A stretch of 41,292 nucleotides of DNA from Parabacteroides distasonis (GTDB lineage Bacteria; Bacteroidota; Bacteroidia; Bacteroidales; Tannerellaceae), in NCBI GenBank assembly GCA_021531775.1, contig JAFBIU010000031.1, positions 1 through 41,292 on the forward strand. The letters are read 5' to 3'. The translations under genes were made by a program, and so were the position numbers. Numbering within the stretch: position 1 is the stretch's first letter; each line of letters begins with the position of its first letter. Of this stretch, positions 26,259-35,347 are shown piece after piece. The notes under the pieces were generated by a model. It was not told where the DNA came from. It worked only from the letters and a program-made list of their open reading frames with translations, and did not search any database.

Positions 26259-26380
26259 TAAATAGGCTATTTTATCCCTTCCAACCGCTCTACACACCAT
26301 TTTTTTTGAAGTGTCAACAACAGGTTGTTACTTTACAGTAAAATCATTCAGCATAACTTTACCAAAGCCTCGACTAAACC

Positions 26381-26406
26381 ATAAAATGACCCTGGTGGCA
26401 TTTTAT
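26381..26406 (+). other. AT-rich hairpin in the LytTR-GH125 gap
   Basis: ATAAAATG (26381-26388) pairs perfectly with CATTTTAT (26399-26406), followed on the plus strand by TTTTTAT. It could end a plus-strand transcript, but no plus-strand gene precedes it. The rest of 26259-26434 holds no open frame or promoter I can support. Confidence 0.35.
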
Positions 26407-26434
26407 TTTTATAACGTTGTTTTATCAGATGATT

Positions 26435-26463
26435 CCCCCATGTGCCTGTCCAACACATGGGGG
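26435..26463. terminator. GC-rich hairpin after the mannan locus
   Basis: CCCCCATGTG (26435-26444) pairs perfectly with CACATGGGGG (26454-26463), a 10-bp stem. It lies 25 bp past the GH125 stop on the minus strand and separates the mannan locus from the LytTR gene. The T tract is on the plus-strand side, so it may act mainly as an RNA 3'-end barrier. Confidence 0.6.
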
Positions 26464-26488
26464 ATTTTCTTTGAAGGAAGGGGAGGGA

Positions 26489-27958
26489 TTAACCCAGATT
26501 ATTCAACAGATCACACTGACCCTCTTGAACGAGTCGGTAGATCATCTCACCAAACAGGGTATTGGCCCAAGCGAACCATTTACGGGTGAAATTCTTCGGA
26601 TCATCCTTGTGGAAGGATTCATGCATAAATCCTGTATTCGCATCCGTGTCGCGCAACATCTTGACGCATTTGCGGATCTCTTCTTTGTCACGGGTCGTAT
26701 TACAACGCATGATGATGCTCATCGGCCAAACGAAATCGTATCCGATATGGGGACCACCGATTCCTTCGCCCGACTTGCCCTGGAAGAAATAGGGATTGCT
26801 ATCGCTCAAGAGCAATTTGCGGGTATTCTGATAGATCGGGTCCTCCAATGAAACACAACCTAAATAGGGCAATGCCAACAGACTCGGCACATTGGCATCA
26901 TCCATGCAGACATGATTGCCAAAACCATCCACCTCATAGGCATAGACGCGACCGAACTTCGGATGTTCAACGATACCATATTGCTTGACAGCAGCCTCTA
27001 CCTCATTCGCCAACGCTTCGCAACGACCGGCAAAAGCGGTATCCTGCTTGATCTGACGCATCATCTCAGCCAACTGACGCAAGGAGGTAATGGCAAACAG
27101 GTTAGACGGAATCAGGAACCCGAACAACGAAGCATCATCGGAAGGACGGAACGAAGAGACAATCAATCCGACCGGTTTGACCGGACTACCCCATCCATCA
27201 TTCAGCAATGTATCGCCTTGGCGGTTGGTGGTACGGGTAAACTTGTACGGTCCCAAGCCATTTTTCCGCTGTTGCGCCACGAAGGTATCATAAATCGCAT
27301 GCATAGCCTTTTCCCAATCGGCCGTGAAAGCGGATGTATCTCCCGTCTTCTTCCAGAAGTGATAAGCCAAACGGATCGGATAGCAAAGCGAGTCGATCTC
27401 CCATTTACGCTCGTGCAACTCCTTCTTCATTTGGGTATGGTCACTCTCCCATTCACTACCCGTAGCACTTTCATTGAAGGCATTGGCATAGGGATCGACG
27501 TTGATGCACCAGGTCTGTCGATGAATCACACCCAACAACATGTACTTCACCCGTGTATCATCATTGGCAAACTGTACATACGGGAATACCTGAGCCGAAG
27601 AGTCGCGCAACCACATGGCATGAATATCACCTGTGATGACAAAGGTATCTGGTTTACCGTCCCGTTTCTTATGCTCACAGGTGGTGTCCAGCGTATTGGG
27701 GAAACAGTTTTCGAACATCCAAGCCAATTTTGGGTCCTTCAACTGGGCCTTGGTTTCCCGGATAGCCTTTTCGACAGCCTCCGAGGTAAACTGCCGTTTA
27801 TCCGGAGCCGGACGTTGGCACACATAATCCGCCAATACCTCAGCTGCTGACGGAAGTGTCGGCTCGTTCCAGAAGGAACCCGCCACTGAATGCTGTCCAA
27901 CGAGTAATCCCGCCATCGCCAAACTACCGTTTTTCAAAAAATCTCTACGTGTTGTCAT
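26489..27958 (-). CDS. GH125 exo-alpha-1,6-mannosidase
   Basis: A 489-residue metal-independent inverting mannosidase that releases mannose from alpha-1,6-linked oligosaccharides. The N-terminus MTTRRDFLKNGSLAMAGLL carries a twin-arginine motif (RRDFLK), so it is folded before export to the periplasm. The family block 'GDIHAMWLRDSSAQ' is at 110-123 and further GH125 features are 'SGLxxSxFRPSDD'-like 'VSSFRPSDD' and 'FVWPMSIIMR'. It ends the GH76-GH92-GH125 operon, 22 bp after GH92, and is the expected last step in digestion of alpha-1,6-mannan cut by GH76. Full length. Confidence 0.93.
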   Translation of the reverse strand: MTTRRDFLKNGSLAMAGLLVGQHSVAGSFWNEPTLPSAAEVLADYVCQRPAPDKRQFTSEAVEKAIRETKAQLKDPKLAWMFENCFPNTLDTTCEHKKRDGKPDTFVITGDIHAMWLRDSSAQVFPYVQFANDDTRVKYMLLGVIHRQTWCINVDPYANAFNESATGSEWESDHTQMKKELHERKWEIDSLCYPIRLAYHFWKKTGDTSAFTADWEKAMHAIYDTFVAQQRKNGLGPYKFTRTTNRQGDTLLNDGWGSPVKPVGLIVSSFRPSDDASLFGFLIPSNLFAITSLRQLAEMMRQIKQDTAFAGRCEALANEVEAAVKQYGIVEHPKFGRVYAYEVDGFGNHVCMDDANVPSLLALPYLGCVSLEDPIYQNTRKLLLSDSNPYFFQGKSGEGIGGPHIGYDFVWPMSIIMRCNTTRDKEEIRKCVKMLRDTDANTGFMHESFHKDDPKNFTRKWFAWANTLFGEMIYRLVQEGQCDLLNNLG

Positions 27959-27980
27959 ACTATTAACTTATTATATATTA

Positions 27981-30137
27981 TTAGTTGGTTTGAATCACTA
28001 ATTCCTTGCCTTGTCGCAACTGATCGTGCGAAATGAACCAGCCGTCGATCGGCTTGCCATCGTATCGGATCGATTCGATCTGCCGTCCCTGTCCCTGTTT
28101 ACGGATGGTAAAGGTCGTACTATCTCCCAACGTGAAGGCTACCCGATCAAACAGCGGAACCGTCACAATATATTCCGGGTCAGCCGGTGAATAGGTATAG
28201 AGTCCCAAGGCATTGAACACATACCAAGCCGACATCTCTCCCGCATCATCCATACCGGCATACGCCAAATGCTCCTTGCCCATATCGTAATAATGGTTCA
28301 GGAGACTATCAATCACACATTGTGCCTTCTCCTGCTTACCGATAAAATAATAAGTATAGGGTACACTGTGGTCCGGCTGGTTACCATGGCAATAATTGCC
28401 CATAAATCCAGTCATATTGTGGGCTTCATAGCCTCGCCAAGGTTCCGAGAAAAGCGAATCCAACTTTTGTTCGACCGCCTCTTTGCTCGGATAAAGGGCA
28501 ATCATCCCCTCCGGATCATGCGGTGCGAAAAAGAGCGACTGCCACGCGTTAGCCTCCCTGTACATGTAGGCAAAATAGGGATAATAGGGGTCAAACTGCT
28601 GGATCCAGCTGCCATCGGCAATCTTTCCACGCCAAAAACCGGTAGAAGGATCAAACAGATGCTTGTAATTGGCCGATCGAGCCATCAAGGTATCATAATG
28701 TACCTCATCACCCAGTTCCTTGGCAATCAAGGCTGTTGCATAATCATCATAAGCATATTCGACCGTCTTGGTGACGGCAGCTTTGTATTCATCCCAGGTC
28801 GGCACATCGGTCGTATCCTTTTCGGCAATCCACCCCTGTGCTATATACTCATCCAAGTAGGGACGTCCTCCCTTGCCCGGAACCGTTGCGTTCTTGAGCA
28901 GCAACCGATAGGCACGTTGTAGATCAAAGCCTCGAAGCCCCCGCAGGTAACTACCCGCCACAAAGGTCGAGGCATGATCGCCATGGAAGAAGGTCGGCAT
29001 ATAACCGTTACGCTTCTCCCCCTTGTCAATGATTGAACAGATCACATCATTCGCCACTTGTGGAGAGATCAGTCCCAACAGAATCAATTTATTCCGATAA
29101 TCATCCCAAAAGGAGGGATCGGTATAATAGTGGTAACCCGGATTTACCACAGCACCTTTGACATCCCGATACTCCCCATTGACGTCACTACGCAAAGCGG
29201 GCCACAAGAACGAACGATAGAGGCAGGAATAGAACAGCCCCTTCTGCCGTTCGGTTCCACCTGTCACTTGCACATGCACCAACAGCCGTTGCCAAGTTGC
29301 ATCAGCCTCCTGCTCAACCTCTTCAAAACTCTTGGAAAGCATCTCCTGTTCCAAATTCAACTTTGCATTCTCTGTGCTGACAAAGGAAAAACCGATCCGC
29401 ATCTCCAAGGGTTTCTCTCCCTTACTATCCGCAAAATAGACCATCGAAACCCTTCGTTCGCTATCCGACACCTCCCGGATGGCCTCGATCGGATAGTTGG
29501 TCACTGCATAAAAATAGATATCACCCTCCGCATCCTGATGTCCGGAAAAGGTATGCTCATCGATCGGTTCAATCGACCAACTCTTCACCGGATTATTGGT
29601 TCGGGTCAAGTCGAAGATCACCATTTTTGAATGTTCCGAAGGGAACGTATAGCGATGGAAGGCACAACGCAAGGTCGATGTCAATTCCGCATCAATCCCA
29701 TAACGATCCAGAAAGACCTGATAATAGCCAGGACGGGCCGTCTCCCGTTCATGACTGTAACCCGAACAATAATCACTGGGACTGACAGATCCTGTAACGG
29801 GCATCACCGGTACATGCAGCAGATTCCAATGCCCTTTGTTGGTATGGGAAAAACCATAAATGACTGTATCTTCATACTGATAGCCTGCACCACTACGGAA
29901 TTGGGTCACTGGACTCACCTGTACCATGGCATTGGGCAGGGAAGATCCAGGGAACACTTCTGCTCCCCAAGTACGTACATCCCATGTACGCACATAGCCC
30001 AAATCCTCCGGCTCCCACAAGGTGGCAGTTCCCAACAAAGGATTCACATAACGCGTCAACGTGCCCCGTTCCACACAACTGGACAGCAGACAACTGACAA
30101 CCAAACTAATACAAATAGGTAATTTCATGCAACTCAT
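27981..30137 (-). CDS. GH92 alpha-mannosidase (lipoprotein)
   Basis: A calcium-dependent inverting exo-alpha-mannosidase of about 718 residues. The widest frame begins with TTG at 30146; ATG 30137 is chosen and ATG 30128 is also possible. The signal has a lipobox, 'LLSSC'. Numbered from 30137, the general-acid motif 'REANAWQ' has Glu528, and 'GMDDAGEMSAWYV' has the Asp630-Asp631 pair proposed to hold the base. The motif that contacts the +1 sugar reads HGNQPDH (584-590), not the HE/NEP form of many family members, which bears on linkage specificity. It lies 15 bp after GH76. Expected role: removal of alpha-mannose side branches. Confidence 0.93.
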   Translation of the reverse strand: MSCMKLPICISLVVSCLLSSCVERGTLTRYVNPLLGTATLWEPEDLGYVRTWDVRTWGAEVFPGSSLPNAMVQVSPVTQFRSGAGYQYEDTVIYGFSHTNKGHWNLLHVPVMPVTGSVSPSDYCSGYSHERETARPGYYQVFLDRYGIDAELTSTLRCAFHRYTFPSEHSKMVIFDLTRTNNPVKSWSIEPIDEHTFSGHQDAEGDIYFYAVTNYPIEAIREVSDSERRVSMVYFADSKGEKPLEMRIGFSFVSTENAKLNLEQEMLSKSFEEVEQEADATWQRLLVHVQVTGGTERQKGLFYSCLYRSFLWPALRSDVNGEYRDVKGAVVNPGYHYYTDPSFWDDYRNKLILLGLISPQVANDVICSIIDKGEKRNGYMPTFFHGDHASTFVAGSYLRGLRGFDLQRAYRLLLKNATVPGKGGRPYLDEYIAQGWIAEKDTTDVPTWDEYKAAVTKTVEYAYDDYATALIAKELGDEVHYDTLMARSANYKHLFDPSTGFWRGKIADGSWIQQFDPYYPYFAYMYREANAWQSLFFAPHDPEGMIALYPSKEAVEQKLDSLFSEPWRGYEAHNMTGFMGNYCHGNQPDHSVPYTYYFIGKQEKAQCVIDSLLNHYYDMGKEHLAYAGMDDAGEMSAWYVFNALGLYTYSPADPEYIVTVPLFDRVAFTLGDSTTFTIRKQGQGRQIESIRYDGKPIDGWFISHDQLRQGKELVIQTN

Positions 30138-30152
30138 GGATTTCAAGTAAGA

Positions 30153-31286
30153 TTAAAACAACTGTTGTTTAGTCAATAAGGCAGCCGCCTCCATCAGCAT
30201 ACAACCACTCAACTGTTCGGTCAGGCCCGTCTCACCCGTCGGCATCGTGCGCCAATCCGGTCCAAAGAGTACCAACGACTTCTGGGTTCCCTGTTGCCAC
30301 AATGTCTCGGCATTCACCTTCAAGAACTGCAAATATCGACGCTGGTCAGCCTTATCCAAACGGGATTGCTGGATCAATTTCGTAAAATAACGGATAAAGA
30401 CCCCTTTGAAAAGTCCACCATCCCCCGTTCCTTCACTCTTCAGAATGGAATTGCTGACCAAGGTACTGATGGTGTAATCGGCAGCCCGTACCGCATCGTT
30501 CAAATAGGACTTCTCACCCAAAATCTGATGCAATTCGACGGCCGATCCGATAAACGTACCCTGGTTGTAGGTAAAGAACCACTCCTGCAACTTGCCCGTA
30601 TCACCATTGATATTGTCATAAATGGCCCCATTGTTGGCATTGAAAAGGGTGCTCTTCTCCCATTGATAAATCTTCAAGGCCCATTCCTTATCCTCCTCAT
30701 TGCCAAAAATCTGATACAGACGGGCAGCCAAAATACAGGCCGGACCGTTTGAACAGGCATTCTTGCTGTACGGTTGTCCCTTTTTCCACATGATACCGCC
30801 ACCGGCTTGGTCGTTCCAACCCGCTTTGATATACCCCCATAATTCCAAGGCAGCCGCTTTATAGCTCTCTTCATGGGTAGCCTCATACACCCGGAGCAAT
30901 GCCAATGCATTCCACTCCATATCATCGAAATACTCATTCCACCACCCATTGTTGTTCTTCTTTTTCACACCTTCCAACCAGAGGGGGAAATAACCGGCAT
31001 ACTTCGAATCACCTGTCCGGAGATAGGCATCGACCAAGACATCCAACGCATGCGCCTGAGGCCAATAGTGGAAATCCAGTTGACCATTGCTGTTATAATT
31101 GAAATAGTGCTGTTCCCCATTCCAAAAATGCTGGAGCAAAGCCTGCGAGCTGCTGTCCGCTGCCGCAGTCCATTGAATTGTTGCCTCCTCTTCCTGAGAC
31201 GGCAACTCAGGTTGGGGATCATTCTCAGCTCCACAAGAGATGATGCTGCAACAACTACATACGAACACAAAGAATCTTTTAAACAT
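30153..31286 (-). CDS. GH76 endo-alpha-1,6-mannanase (lipoprotein)
   Basis: A 377-residue alpha-mannanase that cleaves the alpha-1,6-mannan backbone. The signal peptide has lipobox 'IISC' with Cys18, followed by an acidic stretch (ENDPQPELPSQEEE), which can favour surface display in Bacteroidota. The catalytic pair is Asp121-Asp122 in 'YFDDMEWNALAL', the GH76 hallmark. Aromatic residues for sugar stacking are frequent ('NNGWWNEYF'). First gene of the enzyme operon, just downstream of the strong hairpin at 31340-31371. Confidence 0.93.
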   Translation of the reverse strand: MFKRFFVFVCSCCSIISCGAENDPQPELPSQEEEATIQWTAAADSSSQALLQHFWNGEQHYFNYNSNGQLDFHYWPQAHALDVLVDAYLRTGDSKYAGYFPLWLEGVKKKNNNGWWNEYFDDMEWNALALLRVYEATHEESYKAAALELWGYIKAGWNDQAGGGIMWKKGQPYSKNACSNGPACILAARLYQIFGNEEDKEWALKIYQWEKSTLFNANNGAIYDNINGDTGKLQEWFFTYNQGTFIGSAVELHQILGEKSYLNDAVRAADYTISTLVSNSILKSEGTGDGGLFKGVFIRYFTKLIQQSRLDKADQRRYLQFLKVNAETLWQQGTQKSLVLFGPDWRTMPTGETGLTEQLSGCMLMEAAALLTKQQLF

Positions 31287-31331
31287 GTTTTATTTGTCAA
31301 TTTGCGTGTGCTAATTTAGAAAAAAGTGAAT

Positions 31332-31371
31332 TAAAAACAGGAAGTTTACCACAAAAAAGTGGTAAACTTCC
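31332..31371 (-). terminator. Strong hairpin between surface-protein and enzyme genes
   Basis: A perfect 13-bp stem (31340-31352 with 31359-31371, A6/T6 loop) lies between the SusE/F-like gene and GH76. On the minus strand it is followed by TGTTTTTAAT. It has the form of an intrinsic terminator, yet no promoter match for GH76 is visible beyond it, so it probably acts as a partial terminator or mRNA processing barrier. Confidence 0.75.
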
Positions 31372-31406
31372 TTTCCTTCTCACTCACTTAAATAAAATAA
31401 CAATGA

Positions 31407-32546
31407 TTATTTCGTTATGGAATGGGTGTAAGGCTGGTCAGCCGTCAGATAGACGGTATAGGTAGCCTCTACCCCATCAAAGTCTTCCATCAATTTCCAC
31501 TTGTTGTCCCACTGTGAGAGATCGGTCAGCCACAACAGGTAGTAGTACGATTCCGGTGAGCTGGCTGTCGGACGTGAATCGGTCTGATTGAGTGTACCCC
31601 ATTCAACCTCTTTTTCAGCATCCGCACCTCCATTTTCCTTAATGAACATACGGAACTTATAACGTTCGTCGCGTCCCCAACTCTCCTGTTTGAAGGTGAC
31701 CGTTGCCCGAGTCTGGAAAACGCCACCACCCACATAGGGCAGATCAAACAGGATGGCTCCTTCCGGACTGAAATAGAAGCCTAAACGGGTAACCAACGTA
31801 TAAGTACTGGCTCCAGTATTGAAATCCAAGGTAATCCGATAGATACCCTCCTGCTGTACGGTCGAGTTGCCACTCTCCTTCACGACACCCGCTTGAGTGG
31901 AGTATTGTTTCGGTGTACCCGTTTTCGCATCCACAAAATAGAAGGGTTGTCCAGCCTTCAACTGGGTATAGATCTCGAACTCACCGTTGGAAATCGCCTT
32001 CATCCGTTGTGCCTTGGCCAGGTCCGTACCCCCTTCCGTAGCTTCACCCGTGATGAACACATCCACCGGAATCTCCTCGAAACCAGCCAGACGCGTAATC
32101 GTCAACCGGTTCTCGGTGGTCGCCAATAGAGTCTGTAACCCTTTGGTTGCCATGACACTCCATTTCAAAGTGCCCTTCTCCGCCGGTTTAATACCAGCTT
32201 TGCTGGCAATCTGGTTCAGTTGCTTGTGTGTCAACGTCAGATTGTTCTTCAAGCCATTATTGTCAGCCTGCAATTTATAAATCGGTTGAGAGAAATCGCC
32301 CGCTTGCGTATCGAAGACCACCTGATAGGTCAGCGTACCAGCCTCTTCCACATCGACATAGTTCCATTCAAAATAGACATTCGACGAAGCGGAAGGCTCC
32401 AAGACCACCTCTTTTCCATCGGCCGGTTCCACCAGTTGCCCCACCGGAGCCACCCGTTTATCGGTCTCACCCATGTTGTCACTACATCCTACAAAGGTCA
32501 ACAGGAGAGCTATGAGCCCCATTCCCGTTGTTATCATTGTTTTCAT
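31407..32546 (-). CDS. SusE/SusF-like surface glycan-binding lipoprotein (second copy)
   Basis: A 379-residue lipoprotein with lipobox 'FVGC' (Cys21). An N-terminal SusE-type domain (about 35-150) contains 'YFEW' and 'LNQIASKAGIKPAEKGTLKW'. Two further beta domains (about 155-260 and 265-375) follow, the first opening 'VFITGEATEGG'. It is clearly paralogous to the adjacent 32561-33685 gene. Such proteins sit on the cell surface next to SusCD and hold long glycan chains. It carries several exposed Trp/Tyr in the last domain ('YYYLLWLTDL') that could form the sugar platform. Last gene before the hairpin at 31340-31371. Confidence 0.85.
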   Translation of the reverse strand: MKTMITTGMGLIALLLTFVGCSDNMGETDKRVAPVGQLVEPADGKEVVLEPSASSNVYFEWNYVDVEEAGTLTYQVVFDTQAGDFSQPIYKLQADNNGLKNNLTLTHKQLNQIASKAGIKPAEKGTLKWSVMATKGLQTLLATTENRLTITRLAGFEEIPVDVFITGEATEGGTDLAKAQRMKAISNGEFEIYTQLKAGQPFYFVDAKTGTPKQYSTQAGVVKESGNSTVQQEGIYRITLDFNTGASTYTLVTRLGFYFSPEGAILFDLPYVGGGVFQTRATVTFKQESWGRDERYKFRMFIKENGGADAEKEVEWGTLNQTDSRPTASSPESYYYLLWLTDLSQWDNKWKLMEDFDGVEATYTVYLTADQPYTHSITK

Positions 32547-32560
32547 GTCCGTTCTTCCTT

Positions 32561-33685
32561 TTATTTGATGACTAAATTGTGCGTATATTCACCCGACGGA
32601 TTCAAGGAGAAGGTGACATCGTAGGTCTTGCCGCTCCAACCATCCGTTGCCGGATTCTTCCAAATCTCATTGTTGGTCCACTGTTCTACATTGCTCTTCT
32701 CAACCATGTAGTAGTAGGACTCGTTACCAGTCGGCTTGCTGTCGTTGTTGATGGCACGCCATTCCGTTTCACCGGCTGTGCTCTGCATCCGGAACTTATA
32801 GCGGTCATCGTCATTGTCGCCACCCGACAAACCTTCGATTTTATAGTCCGAAACAGCCCAAACACCCAGGCCTTGATAAGCCAATTCGATCTCCCGTTGA
32901 GACCAGTTCAAGAAGAGACTCACCTTCGTCACCTGTTTGGAGGTGAATGATCCGGCATTGAAATCGACATAATACCGATAGATACCGGTCTCGCTTACCG
33001 TAGTTGTACCACCCTCAACCAACTTCTCGCCCTGCAAGGAATAGGTGGTCGGGGTACCCGCATTGGAGCTGACAAACTGGAAACTTTGTCCAGCGGTCAG
33101 TTGCATGTAAATCTCAAACTCGCCATCAGCCACCTTCTTCATCTGCATAGCCTTGGAAAGTTCGCCACCCACTTCGGTTGCCTCACCGGTTATGTACAAT
33201 TGGGCAGGCACTTCGGCAAAACCAGCCAAGCGGGTGATCGTCAAAGTGCGATCTTCCTGAGCTTTCACGGGAAAGATTCCTTTCGAAGCATAGACCGTCC
33301 ATTTCAGGGTACCCGTCTCTGCCGATTCCACACCAGCCGAAGCGGCAATCTGGTTCAGTGTCTTGTGTGAGATGGTGGCATGATTCATGGCCCCATTGTT
33401 ATCGGAAGCGATGATGGCCAACGGATCGGAAAAATCGCCATCCGTCTTGTCGAATACCACTTCATACAATACGGCTCCACCATCTTCGGCCAGCGAAGGC
33501 TCCCATTCGAAATAGAGCGAAGCCGATGAAGAGGATTGCAGCACCACCGATTTGGCATCGGCCGGTTCATAGATCGATTGCACGGCCGTCACCTGCAAAT
33601 CCCGTACCTCTCCGTCACTGCTACAAGCGGCCAGCAAGGCAGCTCCTAGGGTCAGTAGCATGTATTTGATTGAAAACAGTTTCAT
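32561..33685 (-). CDS. SusE/SusF-like surface glycan-binding lipoprotein (first copy)
   Basis: A 374-residue lipoprotein with lipobox 'LAAC' (Cys21). Same layout as the next gene: SusE-type N-domain with 'YFEW' and 'LNQIAASAGVESAETGTLKW', then 'LYITGEATEVGGELSKA' and a C-terminal beta domain. The two proteins align along their whole length, with clear but partial identity, consistent with an old tandem duplication and separate binding tasks. It lies 30 bp after the SusD-like gene and 14 bp before its paralogue. Confidence 0.85.
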   Translation of the reverse strand: MKLFSIKYMLLTLGAALLAACSSDGEVRDLQVTAVQSIYEPADAKSVVLQSSSSASLYFEWEPSLAEDGGAVLYEVVFDKTDGDFSDPLAIIASDNNGAMNHATISHKTLNQIAASAGVESAETGTLKWTVYASKGIFPVKAQEDRTLTITRLAGFAEVPAQLYITGEATEVGGELSKAMQMKKVADGEFEIYMQLTAGQSFQFVSSNAGTPTTYSLQGEKLVEGGTTTVSETGIYRYYVDFNAGSFTSKQVTKVSLFLNWSQREIELAYQGLGVWAVSDYKIEGLSGGDNDDDRYKFRMQSTAGETEWRAINNDSKPTGNESYYYMVEKSNVEQWTNNEIWKNPATDGWSGKTYDVTFSLNPSGEYTHNLVIK

Positions 33686-33715
33686 ATTCCTGATAGTATC
33701 TTTGAAAGTTGAACA

Positions 33716-35335
33716 TTAATAGCCCGGATTCTGTGTCAGGCTCTTATTGATATCACGTTGTGACTGCGGGATGGCGAACAGATAGTCCCGTTCTTTGTTG
33801 AAAGCCCGTTTGTCCAATTGGATATACTGTGTATTGTCGGCCGCAAACATGGCTCCATGCGGATTCCCGTTCAACACCGTTTCAATGGTTCCCCATCGAC
33901 GGATATCAAACAGACGCAACCCTTCGAAAGCCAACTCACACCGACGTTCCCGACGAACAATCGTCCGCATATCACCCTCCGTCGGATAGTTCAAAGCCGA
34001 TGCATCCTTGAATCCGGCACGTGCACGAAGGGGACGAATGGTCTGGTTCCAAACCGCTTCATTCATGGCCCCCAGTTCGGTCTTTGCCTCTGCATACATT
34101 AATAATACGTCCGCATAACGCATCAGGATCAGATTCAAACCAGCCTCTATGCCCTCCGGAGCGGTCGGATCAAACCATTTACGGATGTAATAACCGGTAG
34201 CCGTCGAGTTCTGACCCGGTCCGGCATATTCATCCAAGTTGGCCACACCCGCATCTGCCGACGAACCCGGCTTGATGTAGATGGTTGAGGTTTTACCGTC
34301 TCCATCGGTCCACTGATAACCATGATACACAATCGAAGCCTTGAAACGCGGGTCACGATTGACATAGGGATTCTCCTCCTGATAACCCGAACCAGCCTCT
34401 TGGATGGCCTTTCCGTTCATCATGATGTAGTCATCCACCAACTCCTGTGTCGGAGCAAAACCGTTGACACGTCCACCCACCGACAACGGGATGGCATCAT
34501 ACATCTCCATCCAGGTACGTGTGTTCAGCAGATAACCCAAATCCAAGATCACCTCGCAGTTATACTCATTTTCCGGCAAGAAAATACCGGCATAGTCTCC
34601 GAAGAGGGCATACTGGCCATACTGGCCCTGCATCAATGCCTCACAAATGGTAGCCACCTGCTGATAATCATTCTCATACAGATAGGTACGCGCCAACAGC
34701 ATCATGGCAGCCCCTTTCGTAATACGCCCTTTGTCACTCTCCTTATATTCCTCGACCGTCGGCAAGATCTCAGCCACGGCCTGCAGCTCGGAGCGAACGA
34801 AAGCGATCACTTCCGATTTCGGAGAACGGGCAATGGTGTTGGCCTCCTCGACACTCAACGCATAGTCAAACAAGGGGACATCGCCATATTGGTTGGCTAA
34901 ACGGAAGAAGAGGTAGGCACGGATAAAACGGGCTTCCGCCTTCATCCGGTTTTTCAAGGTCTCATCCATATTGGGCACCCGATCCACATTTTCCAAGAAG
35001 GTATGGCAGGTCTTGATACCACTGTAGGCATCCCCCCAATCCGATGCGAAACGTCCCAATGCCGCATTGGCCTGTCCGGAGGTGATCAGTTTTTCGTCCG
35101 TATTACCACGACCCTCATACAGGTTATCTGTCAGCCGTTCATCACCGAAGAACTTGCCCGAGGTCATCATCTGGCTGTAGGCCATACTCAATACAGCCGA
35201 TGCTTTGGCGTCGGAGGTCCAATAGTTCAGCTCCGTAAATTTATTGGTCGGAGCCAGGTCCAAATCGTTACAGGCCGTAAACGATGCAAGTACCAACACG
35301 ATACCTGCGCTATATGTTAACCAGTTCAATTTCAT
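33716..35335 (-). CDS. SusD/RagB-family glycan-binding lipoprotein
   Basis: A 539-residue SusD homologue that forms the lid of the SusC transporter and binds oligosaccharide on the cell surface. Lipobox 'FTAC' with Cys22. TPR-like helices follow with 'MKAEARFIRAYLFFRLANQYGDVP'-type sequence (about 130-155) and the C-terminal block 'RRERRCELAFEGLRLFDIRRWG', both family hallmarks. It ends 'SLTQNPGY', the usual SusD C-terminus. It follows susC-like by 12 bp. Confidence 0.95.
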   Translation of the reverse strand: MKLNWLTYSAGIVLVLASFTACNDLDLAPTNKFTELNYWTSDAKASAVLSMAYSQMMTSGKFFGDERLTDNLYEGRGNTDEKLITSGQANAALGRFASDWGDAYSGIKTCHTFLENVDRVPNMDETLKNRMKAEARFIRAYLFFRLANQYGDVPLFDYALSVEEANTIARSPKSEVIAFVRSELQAVAEILPTVEEYKESDKGRITKGAAMMLLARTYLYENDYQQVATICEALMQGQYGQYALFGDYAGIFLPENEYNCEVILDLGYLLNTRTWMEMYDAIPLSVGGRVNGFAPTQELVDDYIMMNGKAIQEAGSGYQEENPYVNRDPRFKASIVYHGYQWTDGDGKTSTIYIKPGSSADAGVANLDEYAGPGQNSTATGYYIRKWFDPTAPEGIEAGLNLILMRYADVLLMYAEAKTELGAMNEAVWNQTIRPLRARAGFKDASALNYPTEGDMRTIVRRERRCELAFEGLRLFDIRRWGTIETVLNGNPHGAMFAADNTQYIQLDKRAFNKERDYLFAIPQSQRDINKSLTQNPGY

Positions 35336-35347
35336 GAGTCAATCGTT

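Noticed and set aside
26259-26434. Possible small RNA in the gap between the LytTR gene and GH125
   Set aside because: Small palindromes (for example AACAACAGGTTGTT) and one AT-rich hairpin occur, but no promoter in the right place supports a transcript.
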